Part shown: one piece after another, positions 10,492 through 23,295 of the stretch
How the letters are laid out: each line of letters starts with the position of its first letter
Position numbering within the stretch: position 1 is the first letter of the stretch
Program-made: the position numbers and the translations under genes
The notes under the pieces: model-generated
Seen by the model: only the letters and a program-made list of their open reading frames with translations
Databases searched by the model: none
Told to the model about the DNA's origin: nothing
Assembly (NCBI RefSeq): GCF_001653235.2
Contig: NC_035793.1
Coordinates: forward strand, 3,224,001-3,288,000
Origin: Pochonia chlamydosporia 170
Lineage: Eukaryota > Ascomycota > Sordariomycetes > Hypocreales > Clavicipitaceae
Length of the DNA: 64,000 nt
Direction of reading: 5' to 3'

Positions 10492-13400
10492 GGCTGGGTC
10501 ACTCTGGTACAGCAAAGAGGGCATGGATTGGCGTTTCTCGGTCGTTTTAAAACTTGTTGTTAGATATGGCGCTTGAGAGGGGATTTCTGCAGAATTCATA
10601 CGAAATTATTGCTTGTGTAGACGGCTTTCTACGTTTGACGGACTCGCTCCCCATTCACTACACTTAAACATCAAGGGCATACGCGACTGTTTCTGGCATG
10701 GACCGCAAGCCTGTATATGTGTGCTCGAGTATTGTGCGAAAATTGCGAGAAGAATACCACGAGCTTCAAGGTCACGAAGTGGTGCACTCACTGGCTACTT
10801 CGAATTCCACTGACATCGTGGCTACTTTGTGCTTCCGCAATAAGCGATGCATGAAGTTCCGAGCTTGCGTCTAACACACAAGACTGTCTCTTCATGCAGC
10901 AACAGCAGAGCCCATGTGGCCAATGCAACATATATCCTACCTTTGGGCATTGGCTATATGAACTAGGCTGAATTGCTTGGGACTCCAGTTGGCCAACACA
11001 GGTTGGCTCATGTTGGCTCCATGTTCTTGACGTCGCTCCTCTCTACAAGTGATGTGAGAAAACGTCCATTCATAGTGACCATAGAGAAAGCTACCAGACG
11101 CCTGGGGCTATCAATACCAACTTATTCCATATTTGTGGCTATGCCCTAAAGCAAACTAATGAACATGTCTGGTCTTTCATTATGAGCCGTGGTAATTTTT
11201 CTTCGAGATCAAACCGGCTCAAACGTCGAACGGCGAACGATGGGTTCATGCATTAAAACGGACATTGGGCATACCTGAAACCGCTTATCAGGCCGCCATT
11301 AGCGTCGGGCAGGATTGAATACTTCAAATGCTTCAATTGACAGGCTTTTCGCGGCTATGCTAGCCAATAGCTCGCCACTCAGGGCAGAATTGGGTCTCAA
11401 AAGTCGGCCGCTGTATGATGGATGCATACAGCCGCGATAATGGTGTGGTGCGTACGCCAGGAAGCCGCAAGGGTGATTCAGAACCAATGCAATCAGCCTC
11501 GAAATGTGAAATTGAGTCCAAGAACGTGGCTTACCGGGGAAGTAATCGTCCAAAAGATATCGAGTATGCCAAGTATGACAGCCGGAGCGCGCGTCTGTCA
11601 CCTCTAGACATGGCGGACAATAGATGGAAGAGGAGGATTAACGATGACTGAATACTCCGTATTGGAGACGGGACTGGCCCGATGCAATTCTTATTCACCG
11701 GGCGCACCTTCCTTCGCAGACCATCCAATGACTTGCCCCGCCAACACGACAACGGCAAATCTCACCGTCAAAGAGAGACGCGCCCCTTCAATGTTCTTTT
11801 GACTCCCTCATTTGCACGCTGCTTCCAGGCCGCCGCCTCTTGTTCCAACATCCAACGCTTGCAAGGAACATGATGCCACAACGGAACTCGCATCACATTC
11901 AACAACCACCCCACAGTGGTCCAGCCCCGTGGCTCCACTGACCAGGCCTGATTTAGTTTGGAAGCCGCCGTGACCAGATCTTCGGGACGCGGCCAGCCAC
12001 TGAGAAACAAGCCCGCTGAAGCTTACATCCAGGATTCGTTCACAAGAGCGCAATGGAAGAGGTAATGGCCGACATGCCACTTCGTCGAGTGCAAATGTGC
12101 CTGTTCTTGTGCTGAGACATTGGTCCCAACAGAGCGGCCAGATTTTACCGATTGAAATGCCCCCTCAGACCATGCGACGGTCGCGTTGTTACACCCGGAA
12201 CAACCTGGGGTTCCCAGCTTGGCTTTTCCTGGACGCCTTGAAGATGAATATTTGACCTTTGGCTGACAGCCACCAATTTTGGACGAATTCCGTTGCCGCA
12301 ACTCATGTTCAATTTGGCCCAGGTCGGCCATCGATCCCCTTCACTCGGGCGGCTCGCGCACTACGGTGGGGGGTCAAAAGTATTTGAACACTGAAACGTA
12401 TCCCATATCACTTTGTGTGCTGGGGCACATTGAGATGTGTTGGTGTATACCTGGATGTGGGCAAATACTTTTTACCACAGACTGTAATAAATAGATCGAT
12501 ATTGATGAATCCACCCCCAAACTACCTGCTGTGGAACACACTGCTGAAGACATCAACAGGCATCCTGAATCCTCCGTAAGTAGCTGACATACCTGAAGCT
12601 TGTGTACCGTACACTGCACCTTCATGGCCGCCATTGTTCAGCTGGCCAAACTTGGACACACGAAGATGTACGGAGTACTCCATACTGAGACTGACAAATC
12701 TGGCACAGACCATCTGCATTGTTTGCGAAAACCCTTGACGAATGACATTCTGATGCCGGAAGCGAGCCGCCAACCCAATAGCCAGACTTAAGCGCCGAGG
12801 CCTGTCCCCCTCCATGCAGCCCCACGCGTTGGCCGCATCAGGGCCCGTCCTCGACCTCCACCACGAACATCACGACGATATGTGACTGGCTGAAACAAAA
12901 CGAGGGCTCGACAGGGCCGTTGCGGCAAGAGGGGACAAGGGGGAACAACAAAGCGCGGACCTGGGCTGATGCGGTGTTGAGTCTGGTGCTGGTTGATTGA
13001 ATTGAGAGGCCAGTGCCCGCCACATTTCTGGTATTGATGGAGGACTACCATGCCCTTTGTTGGCTGTAGGGAAGTTTCCGTCATTGCACTGCAGCACTTT
13101 TTCGTCACGCGTTGGGCTGGAAGACTGAAAGGTTACATCCCCTTGGGGAACAGCACATAATAAGTTACGAGTCGGATTGCGCTAGACGTATTTCGCACTC
13201 TTAGCATGGCAGTTCGCATGAGCCCTCGGTTTATGCTCACTCTGTCTGACGGCTCGGCCAAACTGACACCGTCCATTGCTCTAAGCTATTTCCGCCGTTT
13301 ACAACTTCTTTGAGGAGACATGCAGTCGCTGTGTTGAGAGTTGTCCGGATTGGCATCTGGTGTCTTCAACACAGCATCTGAGACTGTTGCTGGAACACAA

Positions 13401-14332
13401 ACCCTGCCTGCATGACTCTGTGGCCCGGGACTGTTCACCTCATCATTGACATCAACCAACACCATCCACGAGGTAAGCTGCTCCCAACACAAGGCTCCGG
13501 CCCCTCACACTCACATCTGGGTCTCGTTGGATGACTGCATCAAAGCATCGCCAATACAATTCTGGCCAACCTTTGTGGCTGATCACGTTCATTGCACCGA
13601 CCGCTCCGCTTTCCAGAATTACCAAGTTCAAGCTGCTGACGCTCGCTTCAATCTTTCCCTAGGAGAACTGGTCATTATAGTATTTTGCCCATCAACTGTG
13701 AACTGACTCCTGTGTACTCCGTACTCAACCTGCAGTTTCCAACAGTCAACAACCAACAACCAACAGGGCTGCGTGCAGTACAATGAGATAGTATCAGAAC
13801 ATCTCACAGGGGTGCAAATTCAGCCTACTGCAGCCTAGTTGGAGGCATACGGATGCACATACAGGGGCTGAGGCAGTCCAATCACCCTGGTCCGTCAACC
13901 AACCTGACCGTCACCACTCGTTGCAAGGAGCCTCTTTAAACCACAGCCGCCCACCCATCCAACTCGGCCCCAATCCTCCCAGCCCTCCATCTGGAGGAAA
14001 CTTTTTTTGGATTACTTCGTTGTCGCTTCGTTTCTGGAAGCTAGCAGGTGAGGTCGCCGGCGTTTATGACCTCGCGGATCGCTTCGTCTCAAGCACCGGT
14101 GACTGGTCTGCCATAGCTCGGCCAGGCATACCTCTCTCCGATCCATCTTGTCTTTGCTCCTTCATCGCAACAACTTCCTGGAACTGGCCGTTTTCGCGGC
14201 CCGCCTAGGGCATGCTGAGGCGCATCGTGGGCTTACTTCAATCGGAATATCAACATCGTTGGACTTATATTTGAGAACTCAAATCGCCGGCGATTCTCTT
14301 GCCGACCATCACGGGTTTATTCCAGTTCAATC
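10492..14332. other. 3.8-kb gene-free interval
   Basis: No open frame here has a recognisable domain. The interval has three copies of the dispersed motif TACTCCGTA/TACGGAGTA (11653, 12669, 13715), a short CAACCAA-type run near 13744-13766, and from about 13,920 a pyrimidine-rich stretch that looks like the promoter and leader of the next gene. Confidence 0.5.
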
Positions 14333-16813
14333 ATGGCTCTCGAGGCTCCTCTTAGATCATCGACCGGAAACTTGTATTTTCCCTTTAATAAGCAAATCGA
14401 CATGTCCGCCACACCGGAAACCGAGGGACTGCGGTCCCCCTACAGGGTTGTGTAAGTTCACACCGTTGAGCGGTATACTGCGGTTGCTAACTTGTCCCAA
14501 TAAGCTCGTCTCCTCCACCTACAACGGACTCGGCCATGTTGCGGCCCAGCTCAGTCAATCGAGTCTCTTCAAATACGATGAATGTGCTGAGCCCAAGTGA
14601 TATTGTTGGACCGTCTCCAGTAACTTCCAATGGGACAGAAACAACAGAGATTGAAGACGATGTTTCAGATGAGGTTGAGCAGGCACAGAATGGGGATATG
14701 TCTAATCGCTCTGAGGTATCTCATCACAACTATCAAGCACGGCAAACTTTTCTGACAGTTGAATAGCTTCTAATGCTTACCACGAACTTGCCCGAAAACG
14801 TTCGACAACCAAGTAGCGAGGAAGCAGTTTCAGTTATTCATGCCCCAGAGAGTTTCGCGAGCTGGGTGGGTGCTTCGGTCCCTCAATCCCAGATGCCCAG
14901 CTGGTGCCGTCTGACCAGTCTACTAACAGCCACCAGACCTCCACAGAGTCCACCGCTCAACAAAGCCAGCCTAGTGAACGATCGTCTCCCAAGGCCGACG
15001 AGACAAGCCTAGCTTCCCTCAATGCTTCTGGGCAAAAGGCAAGACCAAACATATCAAGCGTCACTGTCTGATCGGATACTAACACATGGGCGTACTCAAC
15101 AGCCAACGTCCCACCCCCCGAGACCGCCAATTTCAACAGACGTAAAGCCTGTTCGGTATAATGTCGATAGCGCGACTCCTCGTGCTCAAGACTTGCAGGA
15201 TATGTTAAAGGACGGCAGTCGACTGAGATCTAGTAGCACTAGCAGTCTTGAGAGTATGTTCTTGCTTTACTTGCTGGCTTGCCATGGCGATGCTGATATA
15301 TGTTCAGAAATCGATGAACAAACCGAAGCTGAGGGAGACGATTACGACGACGATGAGTACTCTGGTGTTCCATTCTTGCGGCCTGCCGATGATGAGATTA
15401 CCGCTTTGAGGACAGCACTACAAGAGTGCTGGACTCTGTGCAACACGTTGGCTAATCTCAGTGCACTCCACAGAGCGCGGGTGTTCAACAGTTCCGGCAC
15501 ACCTGACGCTCATGAGAAAGCTTGGAAGACATGCTGGAAGCTGTGTCAGCGACTTTACGACAATCAAGACGAGGACCCTGCCTCTCTCAGCGTCAGGATG
15601 AACCTGGACCTATGCCGGGAATTTTGCCAAGCTCTATTTGACATACGACAAAAGAAAGATGAGACTGCCGACTCGGTGCTTCGAGTGAGCTTTGAACTCA
15701 ACAATCAGTAAGGCCCTACTGTGACTTACTTCCGTTTCCGACCCGTGGCTAACGTACAACCCAAGTCTTTACAGTGCCCAGGATAGTAGAAATCTGCCAG
15801 AGGCTTTTAGGGAGAGGACCCTTGACTTTTACATTACTCTGTGCCATCGCCTGATGAAACAGCGCAGTGAACTGGCAGAGGAAACCGATCAGCTCCTGAG
15901 TGCATGCTGGGCCTTGGCAGAGATGCTGTTCAGTCTTCGCCAGAACAAACGAGACGGGAAGGCCGTAGATGAGGAGCTTCTTGGATCGGCTGTTCAAGCT
16001 TGTTGGGATCTTTGCGACATCTTTAGAGACGGCTGGACTCAAATTCGGCCTGACAGGAACACTCCCAGACCGAGCCAAACGAGTTTCTTCCCGCAACAGC
16101 CGGTAGAACAGTCAGGCAGAGAGAGCCGACAGTCAAATCGCTCGTCACTTCATTCTAAAAGGGAGAGTATCAAAGGTAGTCATCAAGAGGAGCGGCCGCG
16201 CAAACCCCCACCGGTCCCGGAAACTCCTGTGACTGAGTTTGAGGACACGCCGATCTCACCCGAAAGCCGCTCTCCGCAGATGCCCAACATCATGGTGCTG
16301 GGTACCTCAAGTGACAATGGCCGAGGCGGGCGATGGTCAAGCAACGCGTCCAACATGTCCAGCTATTCCCGCGGCAGTAATCGAACATCAAGTACTGCAA
16401 CCACCACTACAGCAACCGAAGATCCCAATATTTCAAGGTCAAAGGTGCTCGTTCTTCGCGCAGCCATGAACATGGGATTCAACCGCGACACTATCACGGA
16501 TGCTAAAAGCGAGTCTGTCATATTGCAGAAATTCGTCCAGGGACTGCCTCCGGGCTCGTTCGGCTCGCTCCCCAGCCATGCCACCCTTTTACAGCAGTAC
16601 AAGACCTCAGTCCTCACAGACACATTTCTTCCGCGAAATCACACGCTGCCCATCCGGGGAAAGCGCGTTATAGCGCAGGACATGGCTAAAAGTGTCCTTA
16701 CCATGAGCAACAGTTCACCACGATATGCTTACCTCCGTGATCTATTCAAATTCGTCTTTCAATTCACAGTTGACGAAGCCGAGTCACGAAGAAACGTCAG
16801 TATCGTCGTCTAG
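14333..16813 (+). CDS. Conserved-looking fungal protein of unknown function with CWxLC helical repeats (about 683-706 aa)
   Basis: Seven exons fit: 14333 or 14402-14451, 14505-14715, 14767-14865, 14937-15038, 15103-15253, 15308-15707, and 15775 (or 15766)-16813. The N-terminal 200 residues are Ser/Pro/Thr-rich and disordered (MSATPETEGLRSPYRVV from the second ATG). The centre has an acidic patch (EGDDYDDDEYSG), then a helical region repeating a Cys/Trp motif: ECWTLCNTL, TCWKLCQRL, LCREFCQAL, ITLCHRLMK, ACWALAEML, ACWDLCDIF. A second disordered Ser/Pro/Thr region follows, then an ordered C-terminus (VLVLRAAMNMGFN ... LRDLFKFVFQF). Intron 4 is best explained by a GC-AG pair (donor AAAAG|GCAAGA); the alternatives would be 37-43 nt, short for a spliceosomal intron. 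I cannot name the family. No signal peptide or membrane span is visible, so a cytosolic or nuclear scaffold is plausible. The start is ambiguous between two in-frame ATGs. Confidence 0.75.
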
Positions 16814-17644
16814 AGTCCAAGTTACGAATTAAGAATTTTTATACCCTTATGCGGCATGATGTGGAAACGGTGCAAGATAGGGCTGCATTGTTCCAGCTGG
16901 TTTGTTTATGCACAGTCTGCCCAGATAAAGAACGTTTTAAATGCGCGAAATGCGATATCCGACGAAACTTATCGCAGCGCACTAGATACCCTCTACTTGC
17001 TCCTTTTCTTTTCTATTTTGACTCCAGCTGGCGAGGCCTGATTTCCGCGTCTTAAGGGGCATGTCAACCTGGGCACGCTGTCAAAATTGGTGGTGTCCGT
17101 ATTGGTTTATGGGGGCCGGTGTCACTTTGAAACAGCTCTTCCATTTATTTAAATGACATGCCATAAATTCATATTGATCTCAAAATCACGATCCAAGTAC
17201 AAAATGTGTTTTGACTCAACTCGACTCACTTGACCAATGGCAGAGTTAAGGAGCCTTATAGCCCTGAGATTGGTTCTGCGGCGCCTTCTCAAAACTTCCT
17301 TTAAAGGAGTCGCGTTAGACCCTGTGTCTCGTTGGGCATAAATGCGAAAAGAAAAAAAACCAGGTTACGTGCTTCCAAATACTTCATCAAGATCGGGGTA
17401 TCCATTCGTCAATTGTAGCAAACCGATATGATCCTCATACGCCGTGGTCCAATCAAAAAAGGAAAGAAGAGAAAAGAAAGGACAAGAAGAAGGAGGAGGA
17501 GGTGGAGATGAAGAAAATAAAGCAAGCGGAGAACAAGTGCAATTGCATTGTGCCTCATCAGCTACAGCCCTGTTATGCGAGCATGACTTCTTCTTGCAAA
17601 GGACAGGTTCCATCCTCGTAGGCACAAAGAAAGAAAGAAAAGCG

Positions 17645-17680
<36 letters not shown>

Positions 17681-17851
17681 AAAAGAAACAGAAGGCTGCT
17701 TGAACACGAGCAAACCTGCTCTGGTCTTCCGGAAAGAGTAAAAGTTTGACAGCCAATATTGGATATGAGGCTAACCTTGGACTGCTGAAGCTTCGGGTAG
17801 TCCTCTTGTCATTCCTTCCTGTACATAAGAAGGCTTAGATTCGGCGCTGGC
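16814..17851. other. Intergenic between convergent genes, A/G-rich, no gene seen
   Basis: 3' flanks of two convergent genes. From 17,450 to 17,690 the + strand is purine-rich (AAG/GGA runs ending in a 34-base A tract), so the open frames here consist of Lys/Arg/Glu or poly-Phe and are artefacts of composition. Confidence 0.6.
17645..17678. repeat. Mononucleotide tract, A34
   Basis: Uninterrupted run of 34 A on the + strand, inside a wider purine-rich segment, 173 bases downstream of the stop of the next - strand gene. Confidence 0.95.
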
Positions 17852-19687
17852 TCAAGTCGAGGTGGACTGGGTGGTTGTCGGACGGCCATGACCAGGGGTA
17901 TCGGTCCCGTCTAGTAATTCTGCTGGGGGACTGGACATTGGAGTCGAAATCGATCTCAGAACGGTGCTGGTGTCGCTCATGCTGGCTGGAGACGAGACGC
18001 CAAGAGACATGTTAAAGGTATTTGGCCCAGTATCATGCACGGCGTTGTGCTCATTAAACAAGGCGTACATACGGTCTGCAAATTCTTCTCCCGTCAAATG
18101 ATTGAGCTCAAAGTCAAAAGCATCGGGCAAGGCCGCTGGCCCCCTAACACTTGACAGCAGGTTGGCATGAGGGTTCGGTCCACTAAACTGGATATCCTGG
18201 GAGGTCTGGTGGTTGGTAGGGCTGAGTGAAGAGCAAGTCTGCCCCGTGTTGAAAACAGTGTCGAACACCAGCAGATTCTCGAGGTTTTCATGGGGTGTAT
18301 ACGCTTGTGAGCCTATATGTTGAGTGTCGCTGAGCCCTGTGTAGGACGCTGAGTTTAGGGGCCCTATTGGCAGGTTGGCAACATCATCATGCGTATTCCA
18401 TGGGGTTTGCATGGTGTGACTCTTGTCGAAGCCATAGCCAACATTGCTTGCGCCTTGCATGTAATCAAACCCAGGGGCAACACGACCAAAAGTATTCTGT
18501 CCGAAACCAGCATTAGAGGTAAAACTCTGACTTGGCTGATGAAATGGAGCCGAGGTCATGTTGTTAGAAAAACTATGCTCAAACGAATTGGACAAGCCGG
18601 CGTTTCCATTCAGCTGAGGAGCCGGAACGGCATTGCACCCATTACTGGAAACATCCTTGCTCATGGGCAACTGAGCATGTGTGAAAGGATTCCCGGGCAT
18701 CCAAGCTTCCTGTCCGAAGCTTTGGGTATGCATTGGACCGCTCACACGGAAAGTAGGATGGTATGGGGTGGCGGCTGGAGGGGGAGGAGGAAGGACCGCA
18801 GCATTGACAGATGGCACGCGGCTTTGGTCATAGACAGGGCTAGTGGCCCCAAAGCCGGTAGAATGTGCCTGGCCACGAGCATTGCTCTCGTAGCTGACAA
18901 GGGCATCAGCACTGGAGGCATTGTCAAGGTTTAGAAGAGGGCTGGAGAAAGGGTCAAGGTTAGTCTGATTCTGCCTTGGGGCATTGGGGAAGACTAGCAC
19001 ACCTTTCACTCGAGCCGTCACCTATAACCTGGTCGTTTGTCTCAGGGGGGCGCCTCTGGTCGGTCTTGGGGATGATATTCGCATTCGGAACCCCGAAAAG
19101 CTCCAGGCTTTCTGGTCCAGAGGACACGGGTGCAGGAGGATGAGGAGGAGCAGCAGCTGGAGTTGGCGGCACAATTACATGAGTGGTGATAGGAGCCGTG
19201 ATTCGAAGGGTCGGTTCGGCCACATCCTCACGACGCTCTTCAAAAGCGCGATAATCTATAGCCAGGATGTCGTCCTTAGGCCAATAACCTGGCCCAACCC
19301 TCGGATTTGGTGTGCCAAAGGTAGAGATGCTGTTGGCAGCGGGTGTGCTGTGGCAGAGACAATGTTAGCTATGGTGAAAAAGCAAGCACGGTATTGGGAA
19401 CCCAAAAGTTTGCTCAATACGTGCTATGCTTGGCTCTTCCTGTTTGAAAATACAAAGCAGCAGCAACAGTAGCCGTGGGTTTGCAGAAAAGAAAATATAG
19501 TAGATTCTTACCCAAAACGGGGATCTTTGCCGTACTTGTTCTTCAAGTAGCGAAGTTGATTCTCCGTCAGCTTGCGCCTAAACCGCTGCTCAAACCTCAT
19601 GCGAATCCATTCCGACGGCATTCGCATCTGAATGGCTTTAAGGACGTAGTGAATCTCGATGTTCTTGTACTGTTGGGAACCTGCCAT
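17852..19687 (-). CDS. Unrecognised protein with a basic helical N-terminal domain and a long disordered region (about 537 aa)
   Basis: Three exons (19687-19512, 19347-19029, 18970-17852) give 537 aa. The first 58 residues (MAGSQQYKNIEIHYVLKAI ... TENQLRYLKNKYGKDPRFG) are strongly basic and predicted helical, with the feel of a helix-turn-helix DNA-binding module. They are followed by GPGYWPKDDILAIDYRAFEERR, which looks conserved. The rest is low complexity: Pro-rich runs (VPPTPAAAPPHPPAP, PPPPPAATPYHP), then Asn/Ser/Gln/Gly-rich sequence, and a short acidic/hydrophobic patch (DAFDFELNHLTGEEFADRMYALFNEHN) that could be an activation segment. A transcription-regulatory role is inference from this layout. 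An upstream in-frame ATG at 19774 exists, but MAGSQQ is the more plausible start. The intron 2 donor (CAG|GTTATAG) is weak; without it the frame breaks. The promoter side carries a long CT-rich leader. Confidence 0.68.
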
Positions 19688-22600
19688 CTTGCCAGTGTAT
19701 TTTTGAGTGGTGAAAAGCAAAGCAAAAGTTGGAAAGCAGCCCTGGGAGTTGTGAATTTGTGGACAGGCGAGCAAATCCGCAACGTAGGTGAAATGAATAA
19801 CAAGTCAGGGGTATAGATATAACAAGGCAAACAGAAGCTTGTTCAAAATGCAAACCAAAAAACGCCAATAGAGGACCTAGGTAGCAAAAATGCCTTGGTA
19901 GAAACTAAGATGGGAGTAGAATTCTTGAATAGTCTGGTTATCGGGAGAGTGATGCTTCTAGAAGGGGCAGCAGAGTAGGACGAGGATGGTGAGGATGGTG
20001 ACGGGGGTGAGGAAGGAAGGAAAGAAGGAAGGAGAGAAGGAAGGAGAGAAGAGGATGAGAGTGGGAGAGGGAGAGGAAGATGGACTAGGAGCGAAGAGTG
20101 AAGAGTGGGTAGATGGGGAAGGTACGGGACGAAATGCATATAAAGGGAATGGTCAACTGGTAGAGGTAGATTCATGTTTGCGTGCCGGCAATCCGCACCC
20201 GCCTTACTTCCTTAGGCCTTGACATGACACGACTAACTAAAGTTCCCATTGTCATGACCACGTAGTCTGATGACTTGGACAACTAATAGTTGAGTTCCTC
20301 TGTACCATGATGTCCCAATAACCTTCTAAGTTCGTTTACGCGTTGACGAAAAGGTGAATCGAATGGCTTTCCCCCAACCCCCTGATGTCAACACTATGTA
20401 CACACGCATTAATCCATTGATGTACTTCGCTTGCAAAAATACAATGGAATTGGTAAATATTTATTCACCACATTATCGCACGAGGAGCAAGAAGTGTCAT
20501 GCAGGTCGCTGCCTTCGCTGTGAATTAACTAGATATCCGGGCTTCTACGCCATCATATGCCCGACCTAAGTCACGATTCGGAACGGTTTCTGCATCCTTG
20601 CAACAGGTAAGTACTATCATAACATTAAGGGCAGCTCTTTCTGTGCACTGCTGCTTACGCTGTACAGCAAACTTCAACCTTCTCTTACGCTCCACCATGT
20701 CGTCACCTTCATCATCTGCCACAAATGCACGGGCGAATTTCTTCAAAGCCAGTCAGCATAACAATCACTGCGTTGAATGTACCAATGTTTTGTCCATTTT
20801 TCAAATTTCAACTATTCGTTTTGGCAGCGTGGTGTCCCTACGTGTTCGCGAGCTGAAGAGTTGAAGCTAACTGATCAGGTCGTTCGACTGCCCTGCAACA
20901 CCCACGACAGGGAAATACGAGACAAAACTTTATTCAGAAGCATAGACCTTCCGTGGCCATAGCTTTTACAGGTACACTATCAATGTTTTACAGCCGAAAT
21001 TTGTTGTTTGGTGTCGTATTTGAATATTATGAAACGGACCAAGCGTTCCTGAACATCGAGACTGCCGCCAAATGCAAGAATAATGCTTAAAATGACACCA
21101 GTGCACTGTAGGGGCTGTATCAATTATGTGTTTTGATGGAGACGCCTCGAGCTTTCCTGAATACCATGGTCTGAGAGCCCTCAGCACTGTGCGTGGGATA
21201 GAACAGGACGAAAGTCCCAATACAGCGTTCACTGAGGGTCCTGCTTCAGACAGCAAATATCTTAGTCGCACTGTGAAGGTAATAGAAGCCAAAAGGAACG
21301 GGAATTTCCTTCTTTCGGGTAGTTTGTGGTGGTAGCGTCCTCAGGATGCTCGTCGACTGCTGACAGTTGCATTTAGTTCGCAGGCGAAATCCGAAGAATG
21401 GCGCAGCTATCACAACAGCTTCAAGATACATTACCGAATATCATTCCAATTACAAAATCGATGCAAACTTCCAAGATACAGCCACTGTTTCTTGCCCCCT
21501 TTGCCCCTGGCCGAGATCGAGGCTAGACGCAGCGTTTCCGTGCCAACCTCACTGCCCAGCACGACACATACAATTAAACAAAATCTGAGAGGTGATAAGA
21601 CTCGGCAGGGAGAGTGTTGGTTTGCCTTCTCTCCTCAGTTCAAGCTTCTGCAGGGGCGACATGGTGTTTGTCAAGCCTGCTTCTGCTATCTCCACGGCTC
21701 TGACAAGCCTGAAGCAAAGTACCATCCACTAAAGATGCAAATGGCAATTAAAATCCTTGTCATAAAAGCAACGAAGTGCTTGTAGATGGGTAAGTTTGTA
21801 GACCAGCCCTTATTTTGCCAAAACGGTCAACAAATGTCTCTACACCGACGACTAACAGTTTTACAGCAGTGCCGAAAGCAGTACTCCCTTGTGGAGGAGC
21901 CGAGACCGCAACGAATCTAACCGAACTGACTACCCAGTCGACGACAAGGAAAAATAATACGTTTATCGCTGGTATGGAAACCTGACGGTCACTGCGGCAC
22001 TGGCAGCATAGAGCCTTGTTGACACAGCTCAGAAGGGGCGAAATTGCTATTCAAGATTCAGAAGAACCGTGACGCTATACCATCGCTAAAGGAATCGGTG
22101 TGAAATGGGCTCTCACTCATTGGAAGGCATAGGGGCGTGTGCTCGCCTTGTGCCCATACCCATCTAGCCGACCCTAAAGAGGATACGAGAGAGAATGGGA
22201 TCTGAAACGAGTACCCGATAACATCCGTCGATAATATGGGCAAATGGTATAATGTTTGCATTGTGTATGAGGAGCCTCGTTGCGTCGCAAACAAACGGCA
22301 GCAATAAGCGAGTGATAGCCGACCTACCTCAGAGCACAACCGAACTGATCAAGAGGCAGCAAGAATGGCCAATGCTGACTCTTACAGGACTCATCGATGT
22401 CGCGTTCAAGCTTATCAGGGATATGGCCATGGCAACTATTCTCAGTCATTCGATGAATGCGGAGGAGAATAAATAACGTTAGAGTCTAGATCTATTTTTA
22501 GAACTTAAATTATGTACTGTCGGCGGCGGAAACATTAGGTACAGCAGGATATTACAGTCTCTGATATCTTTTCAGGTATAAGAAATCAGTAGGCAATACC

Positions 22601-23295
22601 AAGGTTTTGCAAAATACGACCCAAGATTGGCTGGGTATGGGCATGGGAAGGCGACATAATATGCAGGAGTAGGAAGATTGGCCCTTAGGTGACAGGCCTG
22701 CTGATGGATTTCTGATGGACACATAAGTCAAAAGTTGAAGACGGATGTTAATCTATTTTGGAGGCTCTCCCTCCATCGAGATGATCTAGCCCTCAATTTC
22801 GGTTTCGGCTTATTGGCCCCAAGTACAGTCTAACCATATTTCAGCAAACTCTACGTTGATTAGTTTCCAACGGTTTGCACTCAAGCCACACGGTTGCTGT
22901 TCCCACTCAAAGAAGGTTGTTCAAATCATCGTTGGATGAAGCGGCCTCACTATATCAAACTGTATGACTCACTGGGTCTGCGAGAGGGAAACAACCCACG
23001 GACAACGTCAGTCTACTGACTCACCCATGCGATATCAGTCCAATCTATGTATGTCTGCTCTTTCACACACGTCTCTCTACACGCGTGGTCGTAATATCAA
23101 TATCTGAACAAAACCTTTTACGTCTTCGGGACACGTCGCAATATGTTGGACTAGCTCAAACCGCCGCATCTCCACTTTCACCATACGATATAGAGATATC
23201 ATCGTCCATGTTCATTTACTCTATATGCCATCTATATGCCATCCAAATCAACGCTATCCCCCATGCAGTCCGTACCCAATATAAATCCCAAACTC
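19688..23295. other. 3.6-kb gene-free interval between two - strand genes
   Basis: Promoter side of the preceding - strand gene followed by 3' flank of the methyltransferase gene. The first 500 bases include a GGAA/GAGA purine tract; the remainder shows only short, featureless open frames. I see no tRNA, transposon ORF or repeat of more than simple type. Confidence 0.5.
20007..20112. repeat. GGAA/GAGA-rich microsatellite-like tract
   Basis: Imperfect run of GGAAGGAAAGAAGGAAGGAG-type units on the + strand, which is a CT-rich leader for the - strand gene starting at 19687. Confidence 0.8.

Noticed and set aside
15048..15102. GT-AG introns of 37-43 nt in the CWxLC-repeat gene
   Set aside because: Shorter than the smallest confident intron in the window; the GC-AG alternative of 64 nt has a better donor and branch-site spacing.
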